This document shows, in pieces, positions 17,279 to 25,093 of a stretch of DNA of 41,849 nucleotides. Within the stretch, counting starts at the first letter, position 1; every line of letters starts with the position of its first letter. Below the pieces are notes generated by a model. That model saw only the letters and a list, made by a program, of their open reading frames with translations, ran no database searches and was not told the origin of the DNA. Origin of the DNA: Adlercreutzia muris (lineage in GTDB: Bacteria > Actinomycetota > Coriobacteriia > Coriobacteriales > Eggerthellaceae); NCBI RefSeq assembly GCF_008831045.1, contig NZ_WAJS01000026.1, forward strand, positions 1 through 41,849. The letters run 5' to 3'. The position numbers and the translations under genes were made by a program.

Positions 17279-17304
17279 TATGATGGCCCAGACAAGGAGA
17301 CTCC

Positions 17305-18363
17305 ATGAACCAAGATAAAGAGAAGATGCTCAAGCTCACCACCGATCAGATCGAGTCGAAGTTCGGCAAGGGGGCCATCATGACCCTCGGCGAGGGGGGC
17401 GCCGACCTCAACATCGGGGTCATACCCACCGGCGCGCTGCCTCTCGATGCCGCCCTCGGCATCGGCGGTGTGCCCCGGGGCCGCATCATCGAGATCTACG
17501 GCCCGGAGTCCAGCGGCAAGACCACTCTGGCCCTCCAGATCCTCGCCGAGGCCCAGGCCCTCGGCGGCATCGTGGCTTTCATCGACGCCGAGCATGCCCT
17601 CGATCCGGTCTATGCGGCCCGCATCGGCGTCGACATCGACGAGGTGCTCATCTCCCAGCCCGATACCGGCGAGCAGGCCCTGGAAATATGCGATATGCTC
17701 GTGCGCTCCGGTGCCATCGACTGCGTCATCGTGGACTCCGTCGCCGCCCTCGTGCCCCGCGCTGAGATCGAGGGCGAGATGGGCGACACCACCGTGGGCC
17801 TTCAGGCCCGCCTCATGTCCCAAGCCCTGCGCAAGTTGGCCGGATCCCTGTCAAAGTCGAACACCACCTGCATCTTCATCAACCAGCTGCGCGAGAAGAT
17901 CGGCGTCATGTTCGGCAACCCCGAGACCACTACGGGCGGCCGGGCCCTCAAGTTCTTCTCGTCGGTGCGCATCGATATCCGCCGCGTCGACTCCATCAAA
18001 CAGAACGGTGATGTGGTGGGCAACCGCGTGCGGGCCAAGGTCGTGAAGAACAAGGTCGCTCCGCCCTTCCGTCAGGCCGAGTTCGATCTCATGTACGGCG
18101 AGGGCATCTCGCGCGAGGGCTGCATCGTGGACATGGCCGTGGAATGCGGTGTGGCCAAGAAGTCCGGTGCCTGGTACACCTACGGCGAGGAGCGCCTGGG
18201 GCAGGGCCGCGAGGCCGCCAAGCAGACCCTGCGGGAGAACCCCGATCTGCGCGAGGAGCTCGAGACCAAGGTGCGCGAGGCCTACGAGATTCCCATCATC
18301 GAGGCCCCGGCCGAGGGAGAGTCCTTCAGCCCGGCCCCTAAGGCCACGGGTAAGAAGAAATAG
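17305..18363 (+). CDS. recA: Recombinase RecA
   Basis: RecA forms filaments on single-stranded DNA, drives strand exchange and stimulates LexA self-cleavage. The 352-residue protein is full length: Walker A GPESSGKT at 66-73, [20 protein letters not shown], the L2-type stretch [16 protein letters not shown] and a Lys-rich C-terminus. AAGGAG lies 6-11 bases before ATG 17305. It has its own SOS-type promoter and is followed after 3 bases by recX, so the two are cotranscribed. Confidence 0.99.
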   Translation: MNQDKEKMLKLTTDQIESKFGKGAIMTLGEGGADLNIGVIPTGALPLDAALGIGGVPRGRIIEIYGPESSGKTTLALQILAEAQALGGIVAFIDAEHALDPVYAARIGVDIDEVLISQPDTGEQALEICDMLVRSGAIDCVIVDSVAALVPRAEIEGEMGDTTVGLQARLMSQALRKLAGSLSKSNTTCIFINQLREKIGVMFGNPETTTGGRALKFFSSVRIDIRRVDSIKQNGDVVGNRVRAKVVKNKVAPPFRQAEFDLMYGEGISREGCIVDMAVECGVAKKSGAWYTYGEERLGQGREAAKQTLRENPDLREELETKVREAYEIPIIEAPAEGESFSPAPKATGKKK

Positions 18364-18366
18364 CCC

Positions 18367-19131
18367 GTGCCCGCCAAGGCCGACATACTCGACCAGCTGC
18401 GCCGCTCCGTCGCCGCCATTGAGCGGGGAGAGGCGGATCCCCGCGACTCCACGGCGGCCGACCTGAGCGCCCCTTCCTCTGCGGAGGACGAGCAACGCGG
18501 CGCCGGCACCTCGCCCTGCTGCTGCGTTGCGGCGGCAGGGGAGCGACACGGGGCCGCGGGGTGGCCGACGAAGCGCGCTGTACCCGCAGGCTCATCGCGG
18601 GGACCCTCTTTCCGGAGGGCAGCCGACGGCTCATGCGAAGACGAATCGGCACCGCCCGCAGAGGGAAAGACCGCCGACGCCGCCTTCCAGAAGATCCTGC
18701 GCTGGGCCGCCGTCCGAGAACGCTCCACCGCCTACGTGCGGGAGCGCCTCCTGCGGGACGAGTTCGCACCGACGGCCGTGGAGGAGGCGGTGGAGCGCGC
18801 CAGGCGCGTGCGCGCCATCGACGACCGCCGCTATGCCGATGCCCTCGTACGCACCCGCCTGGCGGCCGGCAAGGGGCTGCGCGATGCCCGCTCGGAGATC
18901 GAGGCTCTCGGCATCGACCCCGAGAGCCTCGATGCATGGCAGGAGCATGCCGCCCGCGGGCGCGAGGCCGAGGTGGAGCGCGCCCTCGCCCTGCTGCGGC
19001 GCCGACCGCCGCGGGCCAAGCAGGTCCGCGAGGCCGCCTTCCGCAAGCTCGCCGCCCAGGGCTTCGACACCGACGTGGCGGCCAGCGCCGCCCGCCTCTG
19101 GTACGAGGAGACCCTCGCCGCGGCCGAGTGA
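18367..19131 (+). CDS. recX: RecX family regulator with an unusual N-terminal extension
   Basis: RecX proteins bind RecA filaments and limit their activity. The C-terminal ~150 residues (from about residue 105) show the RecX three-helix repeats (LRWAAVRERSTAYVRERL; DDRRYADALVRTRLAAGKG; AAFRKLAAQGFDTDVA). Residues 1-~24 form a short helix-like segment (ILDQLRRSVAAIERGEAD). Residues ~25-100 are low-complexity, rich in Ala, Ser, Gly and Pro, and contain a CCC triplet. Typical RecX proteins are 150-210 residues, so the 254-residue length comes from this extension. The GTG start lies 3 bases after the recA stop, suggesting translational coupling. No convincing in-frame internal start with a ribosome site is visible closer to the domain. 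Confidence 0.85.
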   Translation: MPAKADILDQLRRSVAAIERGEADPRDSTAADLSAPSSAEDEQRGAGTSPCCCVAAAGERHGAAGWPTKRAVPAGSSRGPSFRRAADGSCEDESAPPAEGKTADAAFQKILRWAAVRERSTAYVRERLLRDEFAPTAVEEAVERARRVRAIDDRRYADALVRTRLAAGKGLRDARSEIEALGIDPESLDAWQEHAARGREAEVERALALLRRRPPRAKQVREAAFRKLAAQGFDTDVAASAARLWYEETLAAAE

Positions 19132-19263
19132 TCCTCTCTCGAAGCCGCGCCGCATCCCCAAAGCGCCGGTGCCAGCGCCGCCCAGAAAGCCCGCGCCCAC
19201 GCGTTGCACTCCCGAAATACCGCCGTCTCGCGCGCTCTGAGTCATGAGCGTCATCACTCCAGG

Positions 19264-19307
19264 AGCCCCAAACGAGCCCTTCTGCCCGTTTGGGGCTTCT
19301 CTTCTTT
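19264..19307 (+). terminator. Intrinsic terminator of recA-recX
   Basis: AGCCCCAAACG (19264-19274) pairs perfectly with CGTTTGGGGCT (19287-19297) around a 12-base loop. It is followed by the T-rich TCTCTTCTTT. Confidence 0.9.
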
Positions 19308-19482
19308 CCCGCATCGGGTATACTGTTTCTCGTGGCTTTTTGAGCAGTTGTACCCTCAAGGGTATTTGATATAGACAACGGCATACGTCGAACACCTTCG
19401 TACATCCATGCTCATGCCCGGCCACGGGCTTTTTTTATGACTTTGATTGGGCGTGAAAGCCCAGATGAGAGGAGGAAATCCG
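19298..19482 (+). promoter_or_regulatory. Long leader region of rny with palindrome and promoter-like boxes
   Basis: The 351 bases between recX and rny hold no convincing gene. After the recX terminator come TATACT (19319-19324, no good -35), then TACCCT-CA-AGGGTA, a perfect 6+6 palindrome at 19351-19364. TTGTAC (19348-19353) and TATAGA (19370-19375), 16 bases apart, form a possible promoter overlapping the palindrome. A CGAA-CACC-TTCG dyad (19389-19400) follows, then a terminator (19416-19436). A small hairpin GGGC/GCCC around 19450-19461 precedes the ribosome site. This order suggests a regulated leader rather than an empty spacer. Confidence 0.5.
19416..19436 (+). terminator. Terminator-like hairpin 47 bases before rny
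   Basis: GCCCG (19416-19420), loop GCCA and CGGGC (19425-19429) are followed by seven Ts (19430-19436). The stem is short but the T-tract is the longest in the window. It sits downstream of the recX terminator and of the promoter-like boxes, so it could act as an attenuator for rny or end a short transcript. Confidence 0.75.
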
Positions 19483-21075
19483 ATGGATCCCATTATGATC
19501 GTCGCCATCATTGCCGTGGCTATCGTCGGCATTGCCCTCGGCTTCATCGTCAATCGTTCCATGACCGCTTCATCCAACCGCCAGGCCGCCGGCGAGGCCG
19601 CCACCCTGGTCGAAGATGCGCGCAAGCAGGCCGAGACGATGCGACGGGAAGCCGAGATCGAGGCAAAGGACCAGGCCCTGCGCTACCGCCAGGAGCTTGA
19701 GGAGGAAAAGAAGGAGCGCATGCGCGAGGTGCGCACGGCCGAGAGCCGTGTGGCCCAGCGCGAGGAGACCCTTGCCCAGCGCGAGGAATCCCTCGACCGC
19801 CGCGTGGAGTCCCTCGATGCCCGCGAGCATCAGCTCTCCTCGCTCCAGGGCCAGGTGGAGCGCCGCGAGCGCGACGTGAACGAGGCCGAGAGCGCCATCG
19901 TCCGCCATCGCGAGGAGGCGCAGATCGAGATCAACCAGGCCCTTGAGCGCGCTGCCGGCATGAGCCCGGAGGAGGCCAAGGCCGAACTTCTGGAGACCAT
20001 CCACGACGAGGTGACCCGTGAGTCCGCCGTCATTATCCGCGATGCCGAGACCCGCACCAAGGCCGAGGCCGACAAGAAGGCCCGCGAGATTCTGAGCCTG
20101 GCCATCCAGCGCGTGGCTGCCGACCACTCTGCCGAGTCCACAGTGTCCACCATCCATATCCCCTCCGACGACCTCAAGGGCCGCATCATCGGTCGCGAGG
20201 GCCGCAACATCCGCTCCTTCGAGCAGCTGACCGGCACGAACCTCATCATCGACGACACTCCCGAGTGCGTCACCATCTCCTGCTTCGATCCGGTGCGCCG
20301 CGAGATCGGCCGTGTCACCATGGAGAATCTCATCGCCGACGGCCGCATCCATCCAGCCCGCATCGAGGAGATGTACGAGAAGGCCGTGCGCCTCGTGAAC
20401 CAGCGGGTCCAGGAGGCCGGCGAGCAGGCCACCTTCGATGCCGGCATTCACGACCTGCACCCCGAACTCGTGAACACCCTCGGCCGCCTGCGCTACCGCA
20501 CCTCCTTCGGCCAGAACGTGCTGAACCACTCCCTGGAGGTGGCCTACCTGGCCTCGGTCATGGCCTCCGAGCTCGGCCTCGACCCCATTCCCGTGAAGCG
20601 CGCCGGCCTCTTGCATGACCTGGGCAAGGCCGTGGACCACGAGGTGGAAGGCAGCCATGCCGTCATCGGCGCCGATCTGGCCCGTCGCTTCGGCGAGCGT
20701 CCCGAGATCGTCCACGCCATCGAGGCCCATCACAACGACATCGAGCCGAACTCCACGATGGACGTGCTCATCCAGGCCGCCGACGCCGTATCGGCCGCCC
20801 GTCCCGGCGCCCGCAAGGAGACCCTCGACGCCTACATCAAGCGCCTCGAGAAGCTCGAGGAGATCGCCAACGCCCATACCGGCGTCGAGCGCACCTACGC
20901 CATCCAAGCCGGCCGCGAGGTGCGGGTCATGGTGGAGCCCGAGGTGGTCGACGAGGCCGCGTCCGTAGTGCTCGCCCACGACATCGCCCAGCAGATCGAG
21001 AACGAGATGCAGTACCCCGGGCAGGTGAAGGTCGTGGTCATCCGCGAGAGCCGCGCGGTGGATTACGCGAAGTAG
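19483..21075 (+). CDS. rny: Ribonuclease Y
   Basis: RNase Y is a membrane-anchored endoribonuclease that starts mRNA decay. The 530-residue protein has the canonical order: one N-terminal membrane helix (residues ~4-24), a long charged coiled coil (~30-190), a KH domain ([23 protein letters not shown] split around residue ~225-245) and an HD domain with LLHD at His378-Asp379. ATG 19483 is preferred over in-frame TTG/ATG codons at 19447 and 19465 because AGAGGAGGAA ends 6 bases before it and the protein then begins directly at the membrane helix. The long leader with a terminator suggests regulated expression. Confidence 0.96.
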   Translation: MDPIMIVAIIAVAIVGIALGFIVNRSMTASSNRQAAGEAATLVEDARKQAETMRREAEIEAKDQALRYRQELEEEKKERMREVRTAESRVAQREETLAQREESLDRRVESLDAREHQLSSLQGQVERRERDVNEAESAIVRHREEAQIEINQALERAAGMSPEEAKAELLETIHDEVTRESAVIIRDAETRTKAEADKKAREILSLAIQRVAADHSAESTVSTIHIPSDDLKGRIIGREGRNIRSFEQLTGTNLIIDDTPECVTISCFDPVRREIGRVTMENLIADGRIHPARIEEMYEKAVRLVNQRVQEAGEQATFDAGIHDLHPELVNTLGRLRYRTSFGQNVLNHSLEVAYLASVMASELGLDPIPVKRAGLLHDLGKAVDHEVEGSHAVIGADLARRFGERPEIVHAIEAHHNDIEPNSTMDVLIQAADAVSAARPGARKETLDAYIKRLEKLEEIANAHTGVERTYAIQAGREVRVMVEPEVVDEAASVVLAHDIAQQIENEMQYPGQVKVVVIRESRAVDYAK

Positions 21076-21078
21076 TCC

Positions 21079-22164
21079 ATGGCCGACTCCTCGCTCGCCA
21101 ACTTCATAGACACCGTATGCGGCGAGAGCCATCTCCGGGTCGAGGCCGACCTCGGAGATGGCTTTGTTCGTCTGCGCTCTTCGGAGGCCGAGCGGCGCCA
21201 GGCCGCCCAGGACATCCGTTCCTCGGAGGACATCCTCATCGAGCTCTTGCGCAACGCCCGCGATGCCGGGGCGCGCCATATCTTCGTGGCCACCCAGAAG
21301 ACCGAGGGGCGCCGTCTCATCACCATCGTCGACGACGGCGCCGGCATCCCGGCCCTCCAGCAGGAGCGCATCTTCGAGCCCCGCGTTACCTCGAAGCTCG
21401 ACACAGCCCACATGGACAAGTGGGGCATGCACGGCCGCGGCATGGCACTGTACTCTATCGCCGTGAACGCCGAGACAGCCCGCGTGGCCTCCTCGGCCCG
21501 CGGACTGGGGGCGAGCATCGCCGTGGAGACCGACACGGAGCGCCTGGGGGAGAAGACCGACCAGTCCACCTTCCCCCGCTTCGAGCGGGAGGCCTCGGGG
21601 TCCTTCGCCATGCGCGGCCCCAAGAACCTTCTGCGCACGGCTGCCGAATTCGCCCTCGAGCACCGCGATCAGTGCTCGGTGTTCTTCGGGACGCCGGTAG
21701 AGGTTGCGGCGGCTCTGTACGCTTTCGCCATTGCCACCACGAGTCCCGCCGCCCGGGCGTTCCCCGCCGACCGCGCCACCGTGCCCCTCGTGAAGCGCCT
21801 CGCCCTGACCGCGACCCCCGATGCCCTGGCCGACGAGTGCGCCGAGATGGCCCTGCCGTTCTCCTCGCGCTCCGCGCGCCGCATCATGGACGGCACCATC
21901 GAGCCACCGGCGCCCCTCATCGACCGCCTTCGGGACGAGAGCTTTCCCTCCGCAACCCCCGCCCGCCCCCACACCCGGCGCAAAGGGGGAGACGGTCGGG
22001 GGTTGCGGCTGGCCGAGGCGGATGTAGAGGCCCTGCGAGAGAGCGCGGCCCGATCCGTAGAGGCCCTGGCCGATCGATATTTTCTTGAGGCCGTGGGCCG
22101 GCCGGAGGTTTCCGTGGGAGCCGATGCCATTCGCATCACCGTTCCCATCCGCAAGATGTCTTAG
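21079..22164 (+). CDS. GHKL (HSP90/histidine-kinase-like) ATP-binding protein
   Basis: This 361-residue protein contains a Bergerat-fold ATP site. The N box ELLRNARDAGA is at 55-65 (Glu55, Asn59), the G1 box DDGAGI at 85-90, and the G2-like GMHGRGM at 116-122, preceded by PRVTSKLD. No transducer, kinase dimerisation or MutL domain is recognisable after residue ~150. The rest is Ala/Arg-rich, with a C-terminal segment ending in VPIRKMS. Stand-alone proteins of this kind occur near rny and spoVS in some Clostridia and Coriobacteria; their function is not known to me. The start lies 3 bases after the rny stop with little ribosome site, suggesting coupling. A strong hairpin lies in its first codons (21127-21163). 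Confidence 0.8.
   Translation: MADSSLANFIDTVCGESHLRVEADLGDGFVRLRSSEAERRQAAQDIRSSEDILIELLRNARDAGARHIFVATQKTEGRRLITIVDDGAGIPALQQERIFEPRVTSKLDTAHMDKWGMHGRGMALYSIAVNAETARVASSARGLGASIAVETDTERLGEKTDQSTFPRFEREASGSFAMRGPKNLLRTAAEFALEHRDQCSVFFGTPVEVAAALYAFAIATTSPAARAFPADRATVPLVKRLALTATPDALADECAEMALPFSSRSARRIMDGTIEPPAPLIDRLRDESFPSATPARPHTRRKGGDGRGLRLAEADVEALRESAARSVEALADRYFLEAVGRPEVSVGADAIRITVPIRKMS
21127..21163 (+). repeat. Strong intragenic hairpin near the 5' end of the GHKL ATPase gene
   Basis: AGCCATCTCCG (21127-21137) pairs perfectly with CGGAGATGGCT (21153-21163). An inner GGTC (21138-21141) pairs with GACC (21148-21151), leaving one bulged T. It is followed by TTTGTT. It lies inside conserved coding sequence, 48 bases after the start. 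Confidence 0.8.
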
Positions 22165-22177
22165 GCTGGCGCCGATA

Positions 22178-22206
22178 TTGCGCCCCTTGCGCCCTTTCGG
22201 TAGAAT
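22178..22206 (+). promoter_or_regulatory. Promoter of spoVS
   Basis: TTGCGC (22178-22183) and TAGAAT (22201-22206) are separated by exactly 17 bases. The leader to the GTG start is about 95 bases. Confidence 0.65.
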
Positions 22207-22304
22207 AGCAACGTTTGAATTTCCAAGGCATTCCCTCGCGATTCGACATTAAACGAACCCCTATCAGACCAGCAACCACGCCTCAAAGGACAAGGATCAG
22301 CGAC

Positions 22305-22637
22305 GTGTCAACCACCACAGAACCCCGGCCGTCCATCGGCTGCCTCAAGGTATCCTCGAAGTCTTCCCCGGCCTCCGTGGCCGGAGCCATTGCGGGCATG
22401 ATCAAGGACGGCTCGTCCGTCGAGATCCAGGCCGTGGGTGCCGGCGCCGTGAACCAGGCGGTGAAGGCCGTGGCCATCTCGCGCGGATTCCTCTCTCCAG
22501 TGGGCATCGAGATCTGCTGCATCCCCTCATTCGCCGATATCGTGATCGACGGCGAGTACCGCACCGCCATCCGCTTCTCCGTGGAGCCCCGCGCCGGCTT
22601 TGCCGTCATCGCCGCGGCCGACGCAGCCGCGCTATAG
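22305..22637 (+). CDS. spoVS: Stage V sporulation protein S family protein (SpoVS)
   Basis: The 110-residue product matches SpoVS through its core: LKVSSKSSPASVAGAIAG, EIQAVGAGAVNQAVKAVAI, ICCIPSF and FSVEPR. SpoVS is an Alba-like small protein, usually ~86 residues; here ~10 residues are added at the N-terminus and ~14 at the C-terminus (Ala-rich). It affects septation and spore coat in Bacillus. Members of this actinobacterial class are not known to sporulate, so a vegetative role in nucleic-acid binding or division is more likely. The GTG start has AAGGAT 8 bases upstream; no better start is seen. It precedes miaB closely. Confidence 0.93.
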   Translation: MSTTTEPRPSIGCLKVSSKSSPASVAGAIAGMIKDGSSVEIQAVGAGAVNQAVKAVAISRGFLSPVGIEICCIPSFADIVIDGEYRTAIRFSVEPRAGFAVIAAADAAAL

Positions 22638-22649
22638 CCGGTGGTTGCC

Positions 22650-24008
22650 ATGGGCGTTTCCTTCGAGGGCACTACTTTCTGCATCCACACCTTCGGCTGC
22701 CAAATGAACAAGCACGACTCCGAGCGCGTCGCCGGCATGCTCGAGGGGCTGGGCTCGCTGCCCGTCGGCACCATTGAAGAGGCCGATATCGTCGTGTTCA
22801 TGACCTGCTGCGTGCGCGAGGCCGCCGATACGCGGCTCTACGGCCAGGTCGCATCCATGAAGAACATTCCCGTGCGAGACGGCTCGCCCTACGAGAAGCG
22901 CTACATCGCCGTGGGCGGCTGCATCGGTCAGCGCGACGGCGAGAAGCTCGTGAAGCAGCTGCCGCACCTGGACGTCGTCTTCGGCACCCACAACCTGGCC
23001 TCGCTGCCGGGGCTGCTCGCCTCGGCCATCGAGAGCGCGGGCCATTCCGTGGAGGTGCTCGAGGGGGGAGCGGAGTTCTCCACCGCCCTGCCCGCCGACC
23101 GCGAGCACGCTTGGGCGGCGTGGCTGCCCATCACCGTGGGCTGCAACAACTTCTGCTCCTACTGCATCGTGCCCTACGTGCGCGGCCGTGAGAAGTCTCG
23201 CCCCCTGGAGGACATCGCCGAGGAGGCCCGACGCTACGTGGAGGCCGGTGTGAAGGAGATCACCCTGCTCGGGCAGAACGTCAACTCCTACGGGCGCGAC
23301 CTCTACGGCGAGCCGCGCTTCGACGCGGTGCTCGATGCCCTGGACGATGCGGGCATCGAGCGGTTGCGCTTCGCCACGAGCCACCCGAAGGACCTCACCG
23401 ACGGCGTCATCGAGCGCTTCGGCACCCTGCGATCCCTCATGCCGGCCCTGCACCTGCCGGTGCAGTCGGGCTCCGACCGCGTCCTCAAAGCCATGAACCG
23501 CCGCTATACCCGAAAGCACTACCTCGGGCTCATCGAGAAGCTGCGGGCCGTTGTGCCCGATATCGCCCTGTCCACCGACATCATCGTGGGATTTCCAGGT
23601 GAGACCGAAGAGGACTTCATGGACACCTACCGCCTCGTGGAGGAGGTGGGCTACAGCCAGGTGTTCACGTTCATCTACTCGAAGCGCGAGGGCACGCCGG
23701 CTGCCTCGATGGAGGACGACACCCCCCGGGAGGTCATCCAGGAGCGCTTCGACCGCTTGGTGGACCTCGTGCAGCGCAAGGCCTTCGAGGCGAACCAGGC
23801 CGAGCTTGGCGCCATCGTGCCCGTGCTCATCGAGGGCACCTCCAAGCGCGACGAGGCCGTGCTGGCCGGCAAGAGCCCCAAGAACCAGACGGTGCACGGG
23901 CCGGTTCCTGCTGGGCGCACTGCCGACGAGCTGGTCGGCACCATCGTGCCCATGCGCATCGACGAGGCCCGCACCTGGTACCTCTCTGGCACGGTGGTCG
24001 ATGACTGA
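22650..24008 (+). CDS. miaB: tRNA-2-methylthio-N6-dimethylallyladenosine synthase MiaB
   Basis: MiaB adds the methylthio group to i6A37 of tRNAs reading UNN codons, after MiaA. The 452-residue protein has the N-terminal UPF0004 domain (HTFGCQMNKHDSERVAG), radical-SAM cysteines C165-x3-C169-x2-C172 (GCNNFCSYCIVPYVRG) and a C-terminal TRAM domain (VLIEGTSKRD). FGCQMN and SYCIVPYVRG are MiaB hallmarks. ATG 22650 is preferred; GTG 22641 is an in-frame alternative adding three residues, and the ribosome site is weak (GGTGG). The stop overlaps miaA. Confidence 0.96.
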   Translation: MGVSFEGTTFCIHTFGCQMNKHDSERVAGMLEGLGSLPVGTIEEADIVVFMTCCVREAADTRLYGQVASMKNIPVRDGSPYEKRYIAVGGCIGQRDGEKLVKQLPHLDVVFGTHNLASLPGLLASAIESAGHSVEVLEGGAEFSTALPADREHAWAAWLPITVGCNNFCSYCIVPYVRGREKSRPLEDIAEEARRYVEAGVKEITLLGQNVNSYGRDLYGEPRFDAVLDALDDAGIERLRFATSHPKDLTDGVIERFGTLRSLMPALHLPVQSGSDRVLKAMNRRYTRKHYLGLIEKLRAVVPDIALSTDIIVGFPGETEEDFMDTYRLVEEVGYSQVFTFIYSKREGTPAASMEDDTPREVIQERFDRLVDLVQRKAFEANQAELGAIVPVLIEGTSKRDEAVLAGKSPKNQTVHGPVPAGRTADELVGTIVPMRIDEARTWYLSGTVVDD

Positions 24009-24939
24009 CGCCGCACTGCCCGTTATCTGCATCGTCGGCCCCACGGCCTCGGGCAAGACCGATGCCGCCCAGCTCGTGGCGGCGGCCATCGACGGGGAAG
24101 TGGTGAGCGCCGACTCCATGCAGATCTACCGAGGCATGGATATCGGCACAGGCAAGCTGCCCGCGGCCGAGCGCATCGTGCCCCATCACGGCTTCGACCT
24201 CGTCGATCCCGGCGAGCCTTATTCCGCGGCCCTGTTCCAGTCCTTCGCCCGCGATGCCTTCGCGGCCATCGCCGAGCGCGGCAAGAGGGCCGTTCTCTGC
24301 GGGGGAACGGGCCTCTACGTGAAGGCGGCCATCGATGCCTACGAATTTCCCGCCGGCGATCAGGTGGGCAATCCTGTGCGCGAGCGGTGGACTGCCTTTG
24401 CCGAGCGGGAGGGAGCCCAAGCCCTCTGGGACGAGTTGAACCGCCTCGATCCGGACAGCGCCCGGGAGCTGCACCCGAACAATGTGCGCCGCGTCGTGCG
24501 GGCCTTCGAGCTTCTAGCCGAAGGGCGCTCCTACGCCGAGCAGAAGCGCAACCTGGCCTCCATTGAAGCGGCCGTTCCCGCCGTGCAGTTCGGCCTGGCC
24601 GTCACCCCGACTGTGCTGAACGAGCGCATCGATGCTCGGGTAGACGCCATGGTCGAGGCCGATCTGGTGGGGGAGGTGCGCGGGCTTTTGGATGCGGGCT
24701 TCCGTGAGGGCGTGACGGCGCCCCAGGCCATCGGCTACAAGGAGATCGTCGAGGCTTTGGAGGGACGCTGCACCCTGGACGAGGCCATCGCCGCTATCAA
24801 GCAGGCCACGCGTCGCTACGGCAAGCGTCAGCGCACGTGGTTCCGCCGCGACGAGCGCATCCGATGGATCGATGCCGACGCGGGGAACGCCTGGGCCATG
24901 GCCGATACGATCCTCGCCCAGTTGGAAACATTGGCCTAG
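24001..24939 (+). CDS. miaA: tRNA dimethylallyltransferase MiaA
   Basis: MiaA prenylates A37 of tRNA with dimethylallyl diphosphate, giving the substrate of MiaB. The 312-residue protein has the P-loop GPTASGKT (residues ~11-18), DSMQIYRGMDIGTGK, the DPGEPYSAALFQ segment and the C-terminal YGKRQRTWFRRD. Its ATG overlaps the miaB stop by 8 bases, a clear translational coupling of two consecutive enzymes of one modification. In Firmicutes, mutS and mutL often lie between miaB and miaA; they are absent here. Confidence 0.97.
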   Translation: MTDAALPVICIVGPTASGKTDAAQLVAAAIDGEVVSADSMQIYRGMDIGTGKLPAAERIVPHHGFDLVDPGEPYSAALFQSFARDAFAAIAERGKRAVLCGGTGLYVKAAIDAYEFPAGDQVGNPVRERWTAFAEREGAQALWDELNRLDPDSARELHPNNVRRVVRAFELLAEGRSYAEQKRNLASIEAAVPAVQFGLAVTPTVLNERIDARVDAMVEADLVGEVRGLLDAGFREGVTAPQAIGYKEIVEALEGRCTLDEAIAAIKQATRRYGKRQRTWFRRDERIRWIDADAGNAWAMADTILAQLETLA

Positions 24940-24947
24940 GCCCCTTC

Positions 24948-24975
24948 TTGCGAAGAAGGGCACCTGTGCTATCAT
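24948..24975 (+). promoter_or_regulatory. Putative promoter of hflX
   Basis: TTGCGA (24948-24953) and TATCAT (24970-24975) have a 16-base spacer. TG-C directly before the -10 makes it an extended -10. It lies just after miaA and leaves a ~140-base leader before hflX. Confidence 0.6.
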
Positions 24976-25031
24976 GACAGGGCATTTTCATTCGCGTCTC
25001 AGCGATCGGTAGAGAGGGGAGCGTGTTGTCC

Positions 25032-25049
25032 ATGCGCTTTGTCGACTAG
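25032..25049 (+). CDS. Possible 5-residue leader peptide (MRFVD) upstream of hflX
   Basis: ATG-CGC-TTT-GTC-GAC-TAG follows a purine-rich stretch AGAGAGGGGAG (25011-25021). In-frame GTG 25023 and TTG 25026 would give slightly longer versions. It ends 26 bases before the terminator stem of the hflX leader. Short ORFs in this position are typical of ribosome-mediated attenuators, but such a small ORF can also be chance. Confidence 0.35.
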   Translation: MRFVD

Positions 25050-25074
25050 CCCATACCCTTGTCGGGCATCTCTC

Positions 25075-25093
25075 GGCGCCACGGGCGCCTTTT
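25075..25093 (+). terminator. Terminator-like hairpin in the hflX leader
   Basis: GGCGCC (25075-25080), loop ACG and GGCGCC (25084-25089) are followed by TTTT (25090-25093). It lies ~30 bases before the hflX start and ~100 bases after its promoter. It may end miaA read-through, or act as an attenuator. CTCTC (25070-25074) directly before it can pair with GAGAG (25012-25016) in the leader ribosome site. Confidence 0.7.

Noticed and set aside
17023-17304. - strand open frame crossing the recA promoter and 5' end of recA
   Set aside because: No ribosome site or domain, and it lies antisense to recA and its promoter.
18629-19247. Alternative Arg-rich frames over recX
   Set aside because: Products are Arg/Pro-rich with no domain; the RecX frame carries the conserved repeats.
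19389-19400. CGAACACCTTCG in the rny leader as a LexA box
   Set aside because: It is a CGAA-N4-TTCG dyad; the second half is not GTTC at the right spacing, so it does not fit the sites at lexA and recA.
19411-19440. Short ORF (ATG 19409 region) overlapping the rny leader terminator, as a leader peptide
   Set aside because: No purine-rich ribosome site upstream and its codons are simply those of the terminator stem and T-tract.
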